A stretch of 64,000 nt of DNA from Apoda limacodes (taxonomy: Eukaryota; Arthropoda; Insecta; Lepidoptera; Limacodidae), in the NCBI GenBank assembly GCA_946406115.1, contig OX291557.1, positions 7,782,501 to 7,846,500 of the forward strand. Reading direction: 5' to 3'. Positions 42,145 to 55,710 of this stretch are shown here, in pieces (within the stretch, counting starts at the first letter, position 1; each line of letters starts with the position of its first letter). The translations under genes were made by a program, and so were the position numbers. The notes under the pieces are model-generated. The model had not been told where the DNA came from and ran no database searches. It saw only the letters and a program-made list of their open reading frames with translations.

Positions 42145-45100
42145 ACATAGGTACTTTGTTCAAGCTACGATATTGGTTTTTATGTAATGATGAAATTGAG
42201 GATAAATTTTGAATACCCTTATTGTCTTTTTGATCAGATCCGAGGCACAAGAGTTCTGCAAAATATGTTTTAACCTCATAAAATCTGTATTCCATCAACA
42301 AAACTTTGATCCGACGTAAACTTCACAGGAGTTTTCACGAACTTAGTCTCAAATTTAATTATTGTAGGGTATCGTGTGAGTTTTCAGTTTGTATATACAT
42401 ACTTCTCCCTCTGTTCAGAACTTTTACTATATTCTTATGCCTTCAACACAGGTTACATTTCCGCAAAATATTTAGCATATCTATATCCATTACTCAAGTA
42501 ACTGATATGCAATCTTGCTATCAGCAGCTACGTAAATCAAAAATGTAGTTTTATCAATATTGAAAATTTCGCCAATATACGAGTCTTAAATAAAGGGACG
42601 AAGAACCAAGCTAACCATGTTAGTCATAATCAGGTCTCAGAGAGTTGCAAGACGTGAGTGGAACGTGCGAAAGTCGTCCATCGACCTTGCGATCGTCTGG
42701 TCGGACGCCTGCGCCCGCGCCGCATGCCTTTCCACCCACTGCACAAGACTGCGCCGCTATGCAGACGAACCGGCCTATTGCCTCTTGCTGCGTACGTTAC
42801 ACGTTCGCTACATAATTTAACTACAGCCTCATTTCCTATTCTTGCATGTAATCACATTCGAAATTTAACCCTGTTCAAAGGAAATAAGGTCATTTAACTT
42901 CAACTTTTCCCATTAGATTAGATGACTTACGAAGGAATAGTGTCAAGTAGAAAAACCTCAAATCGAATGGACATAAAAAGTATCCTGTAGATTTCTTGGT
43001 TCATTCCTCTAAGTATTTCGTGTCAATAATCAATTTAATTGGATTCGATTCAGGTCATGTAAAGGAAAATGCCAAGCAAAATCTTATTAACGTAGGAACT
43101 CTTAATCGAGATAAAAAGTACCTTGTTATATTCTGCTTCGTCACTCCAACCAAAGTACTTGACTCTAAGTAACAAAAATAGTGATAGTTTATAATTTACC
43201 AACGAACTAAAAGATAACATACTAAAAATATAAACGTCAAAAAATTTAATAATAAAAATAAAAAATCATTCAAAGAATCGAAAAAAAAGGAGAACATAGT
43301 CGTAAATAAAGTCATCAACACTTTCAAATATTAAAATACAGCACTTGCCAAAACATACAAAAACAATATTCCGATATCGCAGCGTAAATACATCAACCAT
43401 CTAGTGATGAAACAGGCGCCTTTGATCTTGAATCGTGCGTTTCCGCCTCATCATTGTGATAAGTTGTGACTATAGACTATCACAAAATAAACATTTTATT
43501 GCCTTTTCACAGACTAAGATAATTTATAAGAGAAAACAAACGCTTCGTCGTAAGTTCATTATTCGTTACTTGCAAACTTTGTAAAAATACAAATGCAGTA
43601 TAAATTTAAAACAGGTTTAGATCAACCATTTAGTATGTGTGAATTCGATTATGAGCCAGCTGATATTTCTATAGAACAGTAAAAAGGTACAATTTAACAC
43701 CTACTTTTGGAATTGAGAAATTGAACACAATTGTCCTATCAATTGCGTTCGACACAGGTAAAATCATTGATTGTAAATCACGTGTGTGGTCCGCCTAGAG
43801 CAGTGCCACCGTCTTCCATTTCTTTGGCATAGCAGTAATCCCAACTGACTAACTGAGTGAATATGAGACATAACATACATATATACTACTCGAACGTCAT
43901 AGGAGAACAAACTTAATATTATTATTATTCGTGGCACCAAATAATACTTTGTCACATGTTAAGGATAAACATTATAAAGGCTATAAACCCTACCATTGAA
44001 TCTGTCCCCTGTATTTATGAATTCCATAAACCGTGCCACCATAACAGTCACTTCTGAATTTAGAAAATAGTACATTATGAAACAAGTGAGTTAGCCCTCA
44101 TGAAGTGGATTGTAGTTGGAGCCGAATGCGAGGGAGTAACAAAGCCGAGTGTGTATTGATCAGCACTCACAAGTGTCATACGACTGTTTTTACACACTTG
44201 AAGGAGAGTAAATACTTATAATTAGTGTTTAAAGTTGGTGAACTATTAGAATAGTTTCGATATGTTTTTAAGAAACACACTGGATTTGTTTGTCCAAATA
44301 TCAAAACTTAGTTCATAGGCATAATTTTTCTTCTTTTTTTTCTTTAAAAAAAAAAAACTGTAAAGTAAAAGGCACATGTGATACTTACAATTGCGCAATG
44401 GACGCTATTAAAATGCTGAAAACGGTGCAGTAAAGGCTGCTTTATAAGCAAGTGTGTTGAAAAAAAAAAGAACACTAATATGGCTGCATTTCTTTTCCTA
44501 CTTAACACTTCACTTTAAACATTCACTACGGCTTCGTTGTGTTTCGCAAACGCACAAGTCTTTCTAAAAATAAAACATTAACAATTAAAGGTGAAAAATT
44601 TAACAAGAATGGAAGAAAAAGTCCATTTCCGCCTACACTTAAATACAACATTATTAATAGATAGCAGTAAAACGAGAACAAAACATGGCAGTAAGTGGAT
44701 GACAAAACTCCCGTCACAGTTCTAACACAACTTTTAATTAGAAGAGTTTTTGATTTCGAGCCAAAAATTTCGTCCAGCGAATCCTTAATGATTAAGATAT
44801 GTTTTGTACATATATTTACATCTCATAAATTTGTCATTTGCCATGAGCGTTTTGACATTTTTAAGGTCTGTTCGAAAACTTTAATGTGTTAGTGATGACT
44901 GATGATTGTATATTTGCTGGCGATCACTACTTTCATGAGCTAAAGCTACAGTTTGGTCAAGATTTTACGACAATAACGACTATTTTAAATTTTTTCTTCC
45001 AATTTGAAAGGCAAAATTAAATGAAGGTATGATAAAGACATTTAAATACAATTGAGAATAAAATACAACCACACAGATCCATTCGACACTTCTGAAGCGC

Positions 45101-45160
45101 ATTAGACAAAAGTGCCATATGCATAATATGTAGTGCGAACCTAGTTTTTTTTTCGCTTAA

Positions 45161-45366
45161 TTTTTTTTTTTTTTTTTTTATACCACTAAGGTGGCAAACA
45201 AGCACACGGTCCATCTGATGGTAAGCGGTCACCGTGGCCTATGGACGCTTGCAACACCAGAAGTATTACTCACGCGTTGCGGACCCTTCAAAAATCCAAT
45301 AACTTCTTTCTTGAAAAACCCCGTACTTGTAGTCCTTAGACTTTGGCAGGGAGCTCATTCCACAAG
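45161..45366 (-). mobile_element. 5'-truncated LINE fragment, second copy
   Basis: Same family as 11220-11460: a plus-strand T run (19) followed by ATACCACTAAGGTGGCAAAC and the degenerate WNELPA-coding end. By eye it has accumulated more substitutions and a small deletion near 45341, so it is older. Confidence 0.82.
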
Positions 45367-45479
45367 ACAAGCGTTACTGGTACGCCATTACTGAAATTTT
45401 CCAAATATTCTATTTGTTATCGTGCGTGACTATTCATTTTACCCCGGAATATTCTGTTGTCCAGTCAAAACAGACATAA

Positions 45480-45611
45480 TAAACCTGTGAGTTAACCATG
45501 TTTCGCATACACCTAAATTTGGTTTACATCAATGTTTGTCCAAAGCGGGAATCGAACCCACAACCTCTGCACAGCAGCTGGCCACACTACTAACTAGGCT
45601 GCGAGGCAGTC
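45480..45611 (-). mobile_element. tRNA-headed SINE fragment
   Basis: On the minus strand the segment starts ACTGCCTCGCAGCCTAGTTA, with box-A-like AGTTAGTAGTGTGG and box-B-like GGTTCGATTCC. This is the same head as the SINE at 47214. The 3' part is truncated. Confidence 0.7.
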
Positions 45612-45666
45612 AACATGTACACATGTACCTAACAGTTTACAACATACTTCACTTTCACGTCACCAA

Positions 45667-45800
45667 CTTCAAACTGTAATTCAGATCTGATTTTTTGAAA
45701 TAAGAAATTATTTTTACCTTTTTAGTGCATCTTTTAAAAGGCGGTTGTTTTTTTTTTTGTTAAAAAGTTTTTATTTTTTTTCCTTTTTTTTCTTCCACAC
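45667..45800. repeat. Fragment of the 27912-29045 repeat family
   Basis: CTTCAAACTGTAATTCAGAT, then TTTTAGTGCATCTTTTAAAA and GCGGTTGTTTTTTT match the end of the 571-bp units. Confidence 0.7.
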
Positions 45801-47213
45801 TAAAAACATCGAAACTCGTAACAATTTTTTATACAATCATAAACATATATGGCGTTTCACCAGTTCCAAATTAACAGCAATTTTTTTTTACCAAAAGTTT
45901 AAATTCTAAATTCACTACATTAATATAGGACCACCTCGGAAGTATGCCCTTTTAAATAAATAAAAAATATAAATGCACTTATTAGGTGAATTTAGCCTGT
46001 TTCAAACATCTACATACTTCTACATTTATTTTTAGTGGGATTGCATTTATATTCGTTATATTAATATTCGTTAAGTTAGATTCTTAATCAAAGTTATTTA
46101 TGCACCTAATTTCCATACTTATTGTATGAAAACGACCACACTAAATAAAAATAACTGCATCTAGGATGTCTGATAATTCCCGTTGTATAAGTTTAATAAC
46201 CTACCTCTATTTCAAATTTCAAGTAACCTAGTCCCTTCTGCAATTAAAATCAAATATGTTTATTGACCAAATTTAGTTATTTGGTTTCCTTATGGGACCT
46301 TACTACACAGAATTGCAAGCCTTAAAGTTGAATATATTTAGGTTATAATTTAGTTAAAGCAGGGTAGAAACCATCGTTAAGCAGCTAAAAATAGTTAGTT
46401 ATAAATATACACTACTGTCACCCTTTTCTTTAATTTAACTATTTGCTCACCAGTATGTATCTAGACACGCGGTAGCTTGTCAAGCCAAGTTCATGTAACA
46501 GAACTGGCGAGCAGCACCGTGTGTAATATTACACGAACCATTTGGAGCTACTTTTGACCCCCCTCATAACTCAAAAACTATTTCAAATTAAGGCTCATAT
46601 ATTGAGACTTGCGAGATACATATGTGCTCCAAATTTCATAAGCACATTATTAAGTTCTTAAGTTCAATCTTTATTCATTAATTTATTCATCAAGTTATTA
46701 AGATATTAACGTTCAAAAATCGTAATTTTTAACACTGACTGACCTATAGATCAAAACTCTAACCCAGTTCCAGATGACCTAGAAAGTTCAAATTTGGCAT
46801 GCAGATAGGTAATTAGGTGAATACAAAGGAATAAATCAGAAACTGGTAAATTTTTATCATTTTATTATAATTTTTCACTTAACCATGCGGGCGCGCGGTC
46901 ATTTGTAACGACAGCGATCGCGCGTAACCTTTAAGATTTTTAACATATAAAAAGACAATTTTTTTAATTATTTGAATAACAATGTACTTCAACACATTCT
47001 CTTTAGATAGAATAATAAAAATATTTGCCAGAAAACCTACAATAATTTATGTTAAAGCACTTTTACGAAGCGAATCTTCAAGCGGCATAGTAAAAAACAC
47101 GAGTAAAACAAAATGCTTACTGTATATTCACCTTATGATGATGGTGATGCATGATGAATTCAATAACTGCAAATGCCCAAAGATCAATATGGTAGATAAA
47201 CTTCCTCCCTGAC
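45801..47213. other. AT-rich non-genic stretch
   Basis: No gene is recognised. The part at about 46740-46820 (GACCTAGAAAGTTCAAATTT, then GGCATGCAGATAGGT) is a dispersed insect-repeat motif, also seen near 63790-63840. Confidence 0.5.
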
Positions 47214-47453
47214 TCCCTCGCAGCCTAGTTAGTAGTGTGGCCGACTGCTATGCAGAGGGTGTGTATTCGATTCCCGCATTGGACAAACATTAATGTGATA
47301 AAAACATTTGTTTGTTTTGAGTCTGGGTGTATTTATGTATAATATGTATGTATTTACAAACAAAAGTAATATATATGTATCCGTATCCGTTGTCTGGTAT
47401 TCATAACACAAGCTTTGCTTACTTTGGAGTCAGACGGCGCTGTGTTTAATGTC
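47214..47453 (+). mobile_element. tRNA-derived SINE
   Basis: The tRNA-like head has box A (TAGTTAGTAGTGTGG) and box B (ATTCGATTCCCGC). It is followed by a body with GAGTCTGGGTGTATTTATGT and the 3' part CATAACACAAGCTTTGCTTA / TTTGGAGTCAGACGGC that I recall from lepidopteran SINEs. The total is about 240 bp. Flanking duplications are unclear. RNA polymerase III transcription is expected from the boxes. Confidence 0.75.
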
Positions 47454-49981
47454 CAAAAGAAACCTATCAAAGAGTAGCTATGGCCGAACATTTCCCTCTT
47501 ACTTGGATTAAATAAAAATTCTAAAAGAAAGGCTTTTGAAACGTATAATTGAAAAAAAGGAAAACTTAATATAAAGGCACTACGATAAACGAAGATGACT
47601 TATAAACTATTCAAAATTTGCAAGATATTACCCGGTCACAAAAAAATTTAAACTTACAGTGTTAATTGAATATTGTTATAATAACAAGGAACATTAAAAA
47701 ACATATTTCCCATTTTATTACAACCAGGAAAATAACAAATAATAGACTAACTGTGCCTAAGTCATTCAACTATTAGGTAATTAGCAATAAAGAAACCACT
47801 AGTATAAACGTACGAACAATTCAAAGGAATAAAAATATTACTATTGATAAAAGAAAGATCAATAAAATGAGTGTGTTTAATGTCGAGTAATAGACGCTCG
47901 TAAAACCATGGTAAGATGTAGTCTAATTTAAGCTTCAGAAGTGTTTGGTCATCGGCCAAGAATTCGAGTTAACTAATGTCCATTTAAACGAAACAGACAA
48001 TTGTAAACTAACAATTGAAAGGAAAAACAATATCTTTTAAAACTACTTACATCAATAGACAATTGTTTCGTTCACTAAATAATACACCGAAATTACTATT
48101 GGTGCAGAAAAACCAAGAAAAATAACCAACATGATTTGTTTGTTATGCCAATCTGGAACATCAATGGACGTTTTTTCTATTTCAATGCGTTCATTTTGCT
48201 CAATCTTCTATAAATAACCAAACCTGGACCAATAATATATAGAAGTAGCTTAAACTAACTTAATCAATAATGTTTAATATTTTAAGACTAACATAATTTT
48301 TATTAATAAATTTAGATATTTTACATTTAAAGAAAATAATGTAAAATATAACTTAAATATAGTTAAGGCATTAATTCCTTCTAATATATAAATGTGAAAG
48401 TTTGGATGATTGTTAAATAATCACGCTTCAACCACTGGACGGATCGGGATGAAACTTAAAACACATATAGGTTAGGTCCTGGAATAGGACATAGGGACCA
48501 CCACGTATAACCTAAACTAGGTAAACCTGTATTTTAGGCACCAGGGACCCTTCGACTTGTCACATTTTAGATAATACAAAACAATAGTTTATTTTACAAT
48601 AACTTGAGTAACCTTGAAACCTATAACTAGGGCTAGGGCTTTCATTCAATACAAACAAGGTATATTTTTGAATATTTTCTTACTGTGCAAATTATTAAGC
48701 AAAAACTATCCGCCATGTTGGATTTAATATGACGTTAAATCAGTTATGTTTCTCGGACTAGTATAACGACTCGATTGACACCTCATTTATCAAAAGCAGC
48801 TCAGTAGTTAAACCGCTTCGGTGGATCATACGCAAATACAAACATACACACATACATAAACTGCTAAAATCATAATCCTTCATTTTGGCTTTACTGTATT
48901 CGGGTAAAAATGCAAAAACTATGGTAAAATTATGATAAGAGCGGGCATAACCCCAGACAAATTCTGCATACAACACGGAACTCGGTAATAAAAGACTTAG
49001 GTTTTGTATTCAGTAATATAATAATAAAATATCAACTAAATTATATGTAACGGTAGAAAAATAAATCGAAAATTGATAAAACTAAGGTTATTTTGTGATA
49101 TTTTTCTATCCAGAAAATTTTATTGCATTATGTTCTAGCTTATTAATATCAGACCTGTGAATTATAATGTACTATCCATATTATTCATTTAGACTTGTTG
49201 TAATCACTAAAAAATCAATTCTTCTATGTGGAATTTACCTTTATAACCCCTCTTAACACACTTCGACTGTGCGTCCCACATAAAGAAAACTTACTTAAGC
49301 CAAAGGCAAATACTAAGAGCAGCATACCTAATTCAACCAAGTAGGTTATTTGAACAAGAACAGCTACACCCAATGGCATGGCAATTTAGCCATTCCTTCA
49401 TTTTTATATTGACAATTAAGTACTAAAATTTTATACGGCTCACCAAAATAAACTTAATTGCACAGAATAAATTTCATGTGAAACTACACAGCAGCGACTC
49501 CACTCAAGCCAGATACTAATCCCAAAAACCACTTGGTCTCTAGCCAAGAATGTTCATGCACAATACACTTATCTTCCACGCAATCTATTAAAACTAAGAA
49601 GAGCTAACTGTTCCAAAATACTTAAAAGCAAATGATATGGAACAGACAGTAAATTTAGTATCAACAGTCGGAAAAGTTAGACGAGGAATTTAGAAAAGTG
49701 AAGTAAAACATTGTTCAGTTAATAGTTACATTAAAATAATAGTTAAAACGAAAGGTAAAGTATTTAACATCAATGATTCATCTACGATGTAATTTATTAA
49801 GTTATTCGTTTAACCTCAATGATTCATCTACGACTGACTGACTGTCCGATAGTGACTCAATTGATTTCAAATTCAACTGCAAATAACAGATTTCCTCGAA
49901 AGGTACTGTTCAGAATTTGTACAATTCAGTGGCGTCAAACTTATTTCCGCAAATGTTTTGGTGTCATTATTATATATCACT
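47454..49981. other. AT-rich non-genic stretch
   Basis: No gene is recognised apart from the Helitron fragment at 48376-48490. Confidence 0.5.
48376..48490 (+). mobile_element. Truncated Helitron 5' end
   Basis: TCCTTCTAATATATAAATGT start, CGCTTCAACCACTGGACGGA and GGGATGAAACTTAAAACACA core. It stops after GAATAGGACATAGG. The same family is at 1147-1552. Confidence 0.65.
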
Positions 49982-50280
49982 TGATTTTGCCAGCGGCTCC
50001 GCCCGCCCTTAGTTCGGTTATCGGCGTAGAATTTTTAAATCTTAACGCCTTAATTGTACAAATAAAGGTTACTATAGCAAGCTATAGCTGTATATACAAT
50101 TTATTTAAGTTCGGTTATAGTTATTCCGGCGGAAACTTTTAGATACTGCGGGATAGCCTATGTACTACTTCAGGGCCTAACCTAAATGAGTGCCAATTTT
50201 CATTCCGATCCGTCCAGTGGTCGAAGCGTGATTGAGTTACAAATTTCCTAACTTTCACATTTATAATATAAGTAGGAAAA
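49982..50280 (-). mobile_element. Non-autonomous Helitron, reverse orientation
   Basis: On the minus strand it begins TTCCTACTTATATTATAAAT and has CGCTTCGACCACTGGACGGA. It ends near GGGCGGGCGGAGCCGCTGGC. The terminal CTAG is degenerate. About 300 bp. Confidence 0.65.
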
Positions 50281-52370
50281 GTAAGTTTAATAGTCCAAAA
50301 GGGTCCCATTTAAATTTAACATAGATCTAATCTGATTTGCTATTGATAAAAAGTTTTTAGATAATAAGAAGTAATTTTAGAACGTCATAAAATTTAAACT
50401 GCACCTTACGAAAGTGGAAAATTCTTTTGTATGAAGCGCGAATCGTATTCTCTTAAGGTTTCCCGATCGTAAATCGAAAATTTTACTTAGGTTAAGTTTA
50501 TAACTTGACAAAGATAGCGCTCACCCTGAGAAGTGCAAGTGGTCCTAAGTGACGGAATTTTGTGAAGTGAATTTTTACTTGTTGCACGCCTTTAGACTTG
50601 TAAAATATATCGTGTGAATCTTAAAAGGGAGAGAGATGCTTGTGAATGGTACACTCTGCCCAGTACTCGCGTCGAAGAATTTATGATAAAGTTACTTCCT
50701 TGTTTCCTATCTTTTAATTTACACAGCACTTCGAAATAAAAAAAAAAAGCTAATAGAAATACTAATATACAGACTAACTACCTAAGATACGCTTATTAAT
50801 ATGTAATGATATCTGAGTCACCCTTCTTACTAGGTATCTCAACAATTTATCAGATCGTTTTATTAAATACTTTGGATACCAGATAGATATATAATCAGAA
50901 GGATATATACGTATATAAACATGTATGTATACTTTTAGGTACTAACCTAAATAAAGGGTGGCATTAAGGTTATAGTTTAAAATTGCAAGATGACATAAAT
51001 ATACTGCATACATACAAATATTATTTATTATCGATGACTTACAAAAATTTAATACTCCCAAGGAGCGTCCGAATAATTATATCGAGATTTCTAAAATTCT
51101 GCTCGATTAGATTTTGCGAGAAGAGCCTTACTAAAATAAACATAGGGCGGCACTTAAGGGCATTATAAAATTTTTGAGGTTTAGCACTACGAACAAACTA
51201 ATGTACCTCAATATAAGTATGTATCTACGATACCTAGGTCTCACAAACATTTGTTTAAAAGGCATATTTTTTTTAAATGAAGGAACTTAGGAACTTTTTG
51301 TCATAAACTTTCCGTGCAAACGGAAATGTGATACCAACCTATAAACAAGCCAAATACCTATATCATTAGAAATAGAATGATATCATAGGAAATAGAATGA
51401 TAATATCTTATCTGTATTAACCATATATTTTTAGGCATAATCAATGACGTGTTTCTAAAAAAATTATCACTTGTTTTGAAACAAATAACAATTCTATTAT
51501 TATCTTACTGAACATTACTTTAAAAGAATCTTTCAAAATAACATAGGTGCGGACTCTAAATCTTCTTACATATTTTCTAAGATTCAATGTATAACTAATA
51601 TTTAGTGCCGTATAATGAGTTACATAGATTATTACATCTACTTTAACAATTTATTTTATTTTATTCGTTTGACTGCCATCTTGTTACTCAATAATCAAAT
51701 TTTTCGACTACACTAGTTAAAGCGTGATAAAGATAAACATCCATCCATCCAAACAAACTTTTAATTTATAATATTAGTAGGATAATATTAATGAATAGAT
51801 TGTTAAAGAAATATGACACAGTATAGATAATAGCACTACATGACGAAGAATTAGGTATGTACTCATATATCAAGCAAAATATATATATATATATATTATC
51901 ACTTTTATGCAAACGTCCACAATTCATTACCAAAGCCAGTTATCAAGTGAGGACTTAAATAATCTCAAATAAGTATTTATTTTCTAATCGTCGAATTCTT
52001 TTCAACATTGAAATAGTTATATTTTATATGATGCATTGTGAGATGTTTTTATAAACTGTAACAATATAGAAACCATAATATTATTGTAATTAGTGGATAA
52101 TAAAAACTAAAGCTACTGACCGAAACCACGAAAAAAAATTCTCGTAACCACCACAGATTAGTAAATAGGTTGGCCACGAGAGAAAAGAAGTGTGTACAAA
52201 GGGGTTACCAATATGTAGGTAAGTAAGTATCTATGTAATATAGAAAATTCATATTTCAACAAGAATATCTCTATTTAATGTCACGCTTGTCGAGATAAAT
52301 CGAAAAAACTTATTACGTTTATAAATAACTTTTCTGTGTGTGATATTAAGAATAGAAAATTGAATAGTTA
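50281..52370. other. AT-rich non-genic stretch
   Basis: No gene is recognised. There is an AT dinucleotide run at 51879-51897. A local repeat of AGAAATAGAATGAT occurs at about 51368-51400. Confidence 0.5.
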
Positions 52371-52601
52371 TCCTAATATTATAAATGTGAAAGTATGTCT
52401 GGAAGGATGTTTGTTACTCCATCACGATTCAACCACTGGAGGGATGGGGATTGGGGACGCAACTTGGCATACTATAGGGTCCTGGAATAGCATATAGGCT
52501 ACTTTTTATCCCGTAAAATTCAAAATTTCCATTAGGAATAAGTATGGAGTTCCACGCCAATAACCGAATTTAGGGCGAGCGAAGCTGCTAGCAAAGTCTA
52601 G
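52371..52601 (+). mobile_element. Short non-autonomous Helitron
   Basis: TCCTAATATTATAAATGTGA after a host A, with the family core, ending GGGCGAGCGAAGCTGC...CTAG at 52598-52601. The base after CTAG is A instead of T. 231 bp. Confidence 0.65.
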
Positions 52602-54824
52602 AATTAAAAATTAAATTAAAAGTGCTTAAGACTTCCAGCACAAAATCTGTCGATAAGTTTTCCACTGCATAATTCGATCCATATCTAATTCAACAATTGA
52701 TTTTTATGTATGGTATGACACTAAAATATTTTTCAAACAATAGTCATTCATGAGCCCATGAACCAATGCATTAGGGGCAAGGCGGTCGCCCACACAATGA
52801 TAATGACGACAGTCGTACGTCCGTAACGACATAGCTCGTCGCCCACTGACGCGGTAACGCCATAACGACAGACATATTACTGTAGGGAGAATCAACACGG
52901 CCCTTTGTTGAGGCAAATATGGGACAGATATTGCATTTTTGATCACGAATTCTAACAAATAAAGACAGCGAGCAGCAGATTCTTGTATGTGTGAATAACT
53001 TCACGGTTTTTTATTGTGTGAAGGGGTAACCGGTTGCTGGATACAAACGTTACCCACATTACAATGTGGGGGCAGCCTCTTCAGCAACCACTTTAGTCCT
53101 CCATCAGCCCATCGCCGCAACACTTCTTTGATACACTATATATTGGTTAAGGTTCTATATAATGTCACTAGACTAATGTAGACTAGCAGAGTTTGAAATT
53201 ATTTGTCATACACGTAACGTTGTTACATTAAGAATTAAATTCCATTAGCTGATTGTAGGTAGATAAATAGAAATATGTGCTTCCAAATTAATGTTTCGTC
53301 TGATAAAAGCTTAAATCCTCGCTTCGGTTAAGCCGGAGGCAGATGGAAGTTGTTTAGTATTCCAGGAGTTTTATACATGACTGAAGAATAAGATATTTTA
53401 GCCTTGGAAAAACTGTAACCGGGTAAATCTGTTCCTGGTATCACGTAGGCTTTATCCTATTACTTCATCAATAAAAATACTAATTCTAACTTTATTCTAT
53501 GGCAGGAATAAAAGGTAGGGTTAGGATCTTCAAATAAGCATTTCTAGGAATGTATTTATTTAATCGTATAGCAAAGATTTATAGAGTCGTTAATAGATGT
53601 AGGATGTCTTACCTTTATATGTTAAAAAATAGAATTACCATCTTACATTTTTTTTCTATGCATGCTGCAGATTTTAATTATCTCTACACCGGTTATCATG
53701 CGCCCCGTCTGACAGATTTAATCTTTCAGTCTCGACACAAAGGCACAAAGGCCATAGATTAGGCAGGTCAAAAGATTATGGCTCAAAAGCATTCACCGCA
53801 ACGCGATTGCTGTCTGCACGCGACCTCGAACCCGCGACCCTGTCACACAATGTGAGTAATTGTCATGTTAATGCACAGTACCTTTACTATACCAGTCGTG
53901 CCAATTTTCAGTGTCGTTTGAAAAAACTTCTGGCATAATTTCTTCTTCCTGTTTTGGTATTTTTCTTATGTTTTCTACGAGTATCGCTGGCAATTTTCTT
54001 TGCTAATATTTAACGTAGAAAGTTGAGTCGAAGTTGTGACAATACAGACAGTGTATAGTGAGTCGGTCACAGTTATTATACCTCTAGTTATATTGGTAGG
54101 TAAGCTTTTCTGTATTATTTTTTGGTAAATTAACAGTTAAGGCGGCTCTAAACTAAGGAATGATTTTGAGTTACTAATTTTATACGTTTTTTTTCTCAAA
54201 CCCAAAGATATGTAACAAAGTTTTAATACGTCTTTGTCGAGCATTTTACATCATATCAATTCAAGCTTTAACGAATGATCTATAATATCAAAAACGTGAA
54301 CGTGTTAATAGACAAAAATAGTCAGTGGCAGTTGAAGACATTCCCAAGATTCTCTTGTAAAGAAAATGATTAATATAGCCGGGTGGTTTACATTTCACCG
54401 CTTCTTACAATGAAAACTTTTTCTTCATAAAATCTCTCTTTAACAAAGAGTGCTTATTAAAGTCTTTGTCGTGAATCTCTTAGTTTTTAGTGGTTTTACC
54501 GCATGCAGATCTTAAGCAGGTTCTTGTTCTTGTTCAGATCTGTGCATCCATCCCTGATAAAACCAGAAATCAAGCAGTTTTTTTGACGGTTCGTCATTTA
54601 ACCAGTAACGCATTAGGACAGGAACAGCTAGGGGAGATAGAGAATACCAAGAGAGAAACCAAGAAAGTTGCATGAGGGCGAAGCCGCAACTACCATTACT
54701 AAAGTGAAAAGGTAATAGAGAAATAGGTCTCTAATCCTACTAATATTATTAATGTAAAAATTTGGATGTTCGAATTTAATCTTTAATTAAATACTTGTTA
54801 CTTCTCCTTGGCGGTCGATTTAGT
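52602..54824. other. Non-genic stretch with minor repeat pieces
   Basis: No gene is recognised. A hairpin-bearing block TTACCCACATTACAATGTGG near 53049-53070 resembles 31440-31510. A box-B-like GGGTCGCGGGTTCGAGG on the minus strand near 53825-53845 may be a SINE scrap. A Helitron 5' scrap (TCCTACTAATATTATTAATG) lies at 54736. Confidence 0.45.
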
Positions 54825-55710
54825 TACGGAACTTCTAAGCACAATATATAAATATCCAAAAATAGTACAAACATACATACATCGTAAAAAGTTCAAAGTG
54901 GTATTTTATGCTCTTGATAATTATTTAACTAACATATCAGACGCTACGAAGCATTTTTTTTCAAGGCTATCCTGCATAAAATCTTGTACAGGAAAATGAC
55001 TGATAAATTTTGTTTATTATACATATGAATGGAGCATTCAAATAGGTTTCTTCCTACTTAAGATATTTACAGAAGGTGCACGTAACCTAGTATAGAAAAA
55101 AAAATATTACTAGAATGATTGGAATAAGATTGGCAGTTGGCACCTTTAGCGAGCGGGATGAGGACATTTGAAAAAACATGGTCAAGTCTAGTCGGACTCG
55201 CGCAGCATGGGTTCCGTACCATCATTTACGTATTTAGGAACACAAACAAAAAGTTTATCACTAAGCTAGGTACGGAATTTCTAAGCAAAATATATATAAA
55301 TATCCAAAAATAGTACATACATCGTAAAAAGATCAAAGTTGTATTTTATGCTCTAATTAACTATTTAACTAACATATCAGACGCTGCGAAGCATTTTTTT
55401 TCAAGGCTATCCTAAATAAAAACTTGTACAGGAAAATCACTGATAAAATAAGTTCATTATACATATGATTGAAGCATTCAAATAGGTTTTTCCTACTTAT
55501 AGATATTTACAGAAGGTGCACGTAACCTAGTATTGGAAAAAAAAAACAATTACTAGAATGATAGGAATAAGATTGGCAGTTGGCACCTTTAGCGAGCGGG
55601 ATGAGGACATTTGAAAAAACTTGGTCAAGTCTAGTCGGACTCGCGCAGCATGGGTTCCGTACCATCATTTACGTATTTTTAGGAACACAAACAAAAGTTT
55701 ATCACTAAGC
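54825..55710. repeat. 446-bp tandem duplication
   Basis: Units 54825-55270 and 55271-55710 are nearly identical, each starting TACGGAA(C/T)TTCTAAGC and ending TTTATCACTAAGC. Each contains TGGTCAAGTCTAGTCGGACT and CGCGCAGCATGGGTTCCGTA, the common lepidopteran repeat tail. Small indels distinguish the units. No coding potential. Confidence 0.9.

Larger units (their letters stand above)
39601..45160. other. Non-genic stretch with scattered repeat fragments
   Basis: No gene is recognised. It holds a LINE-like 3' remnant (about 40450-40650), a Helitron fragment (41300-41570), a 13-bp perfect hairpin (42114-42144) and a GC-rich patch (42600-42800). The rest is AT-rich without coding signals. Confidence 0.5.

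Noticed and set aside
53820..53850. tRNA gene suggested by a box-B-like sequence
   Set aside because: No box A at the right distance and no cloverleaf. At most a SINE scrap.
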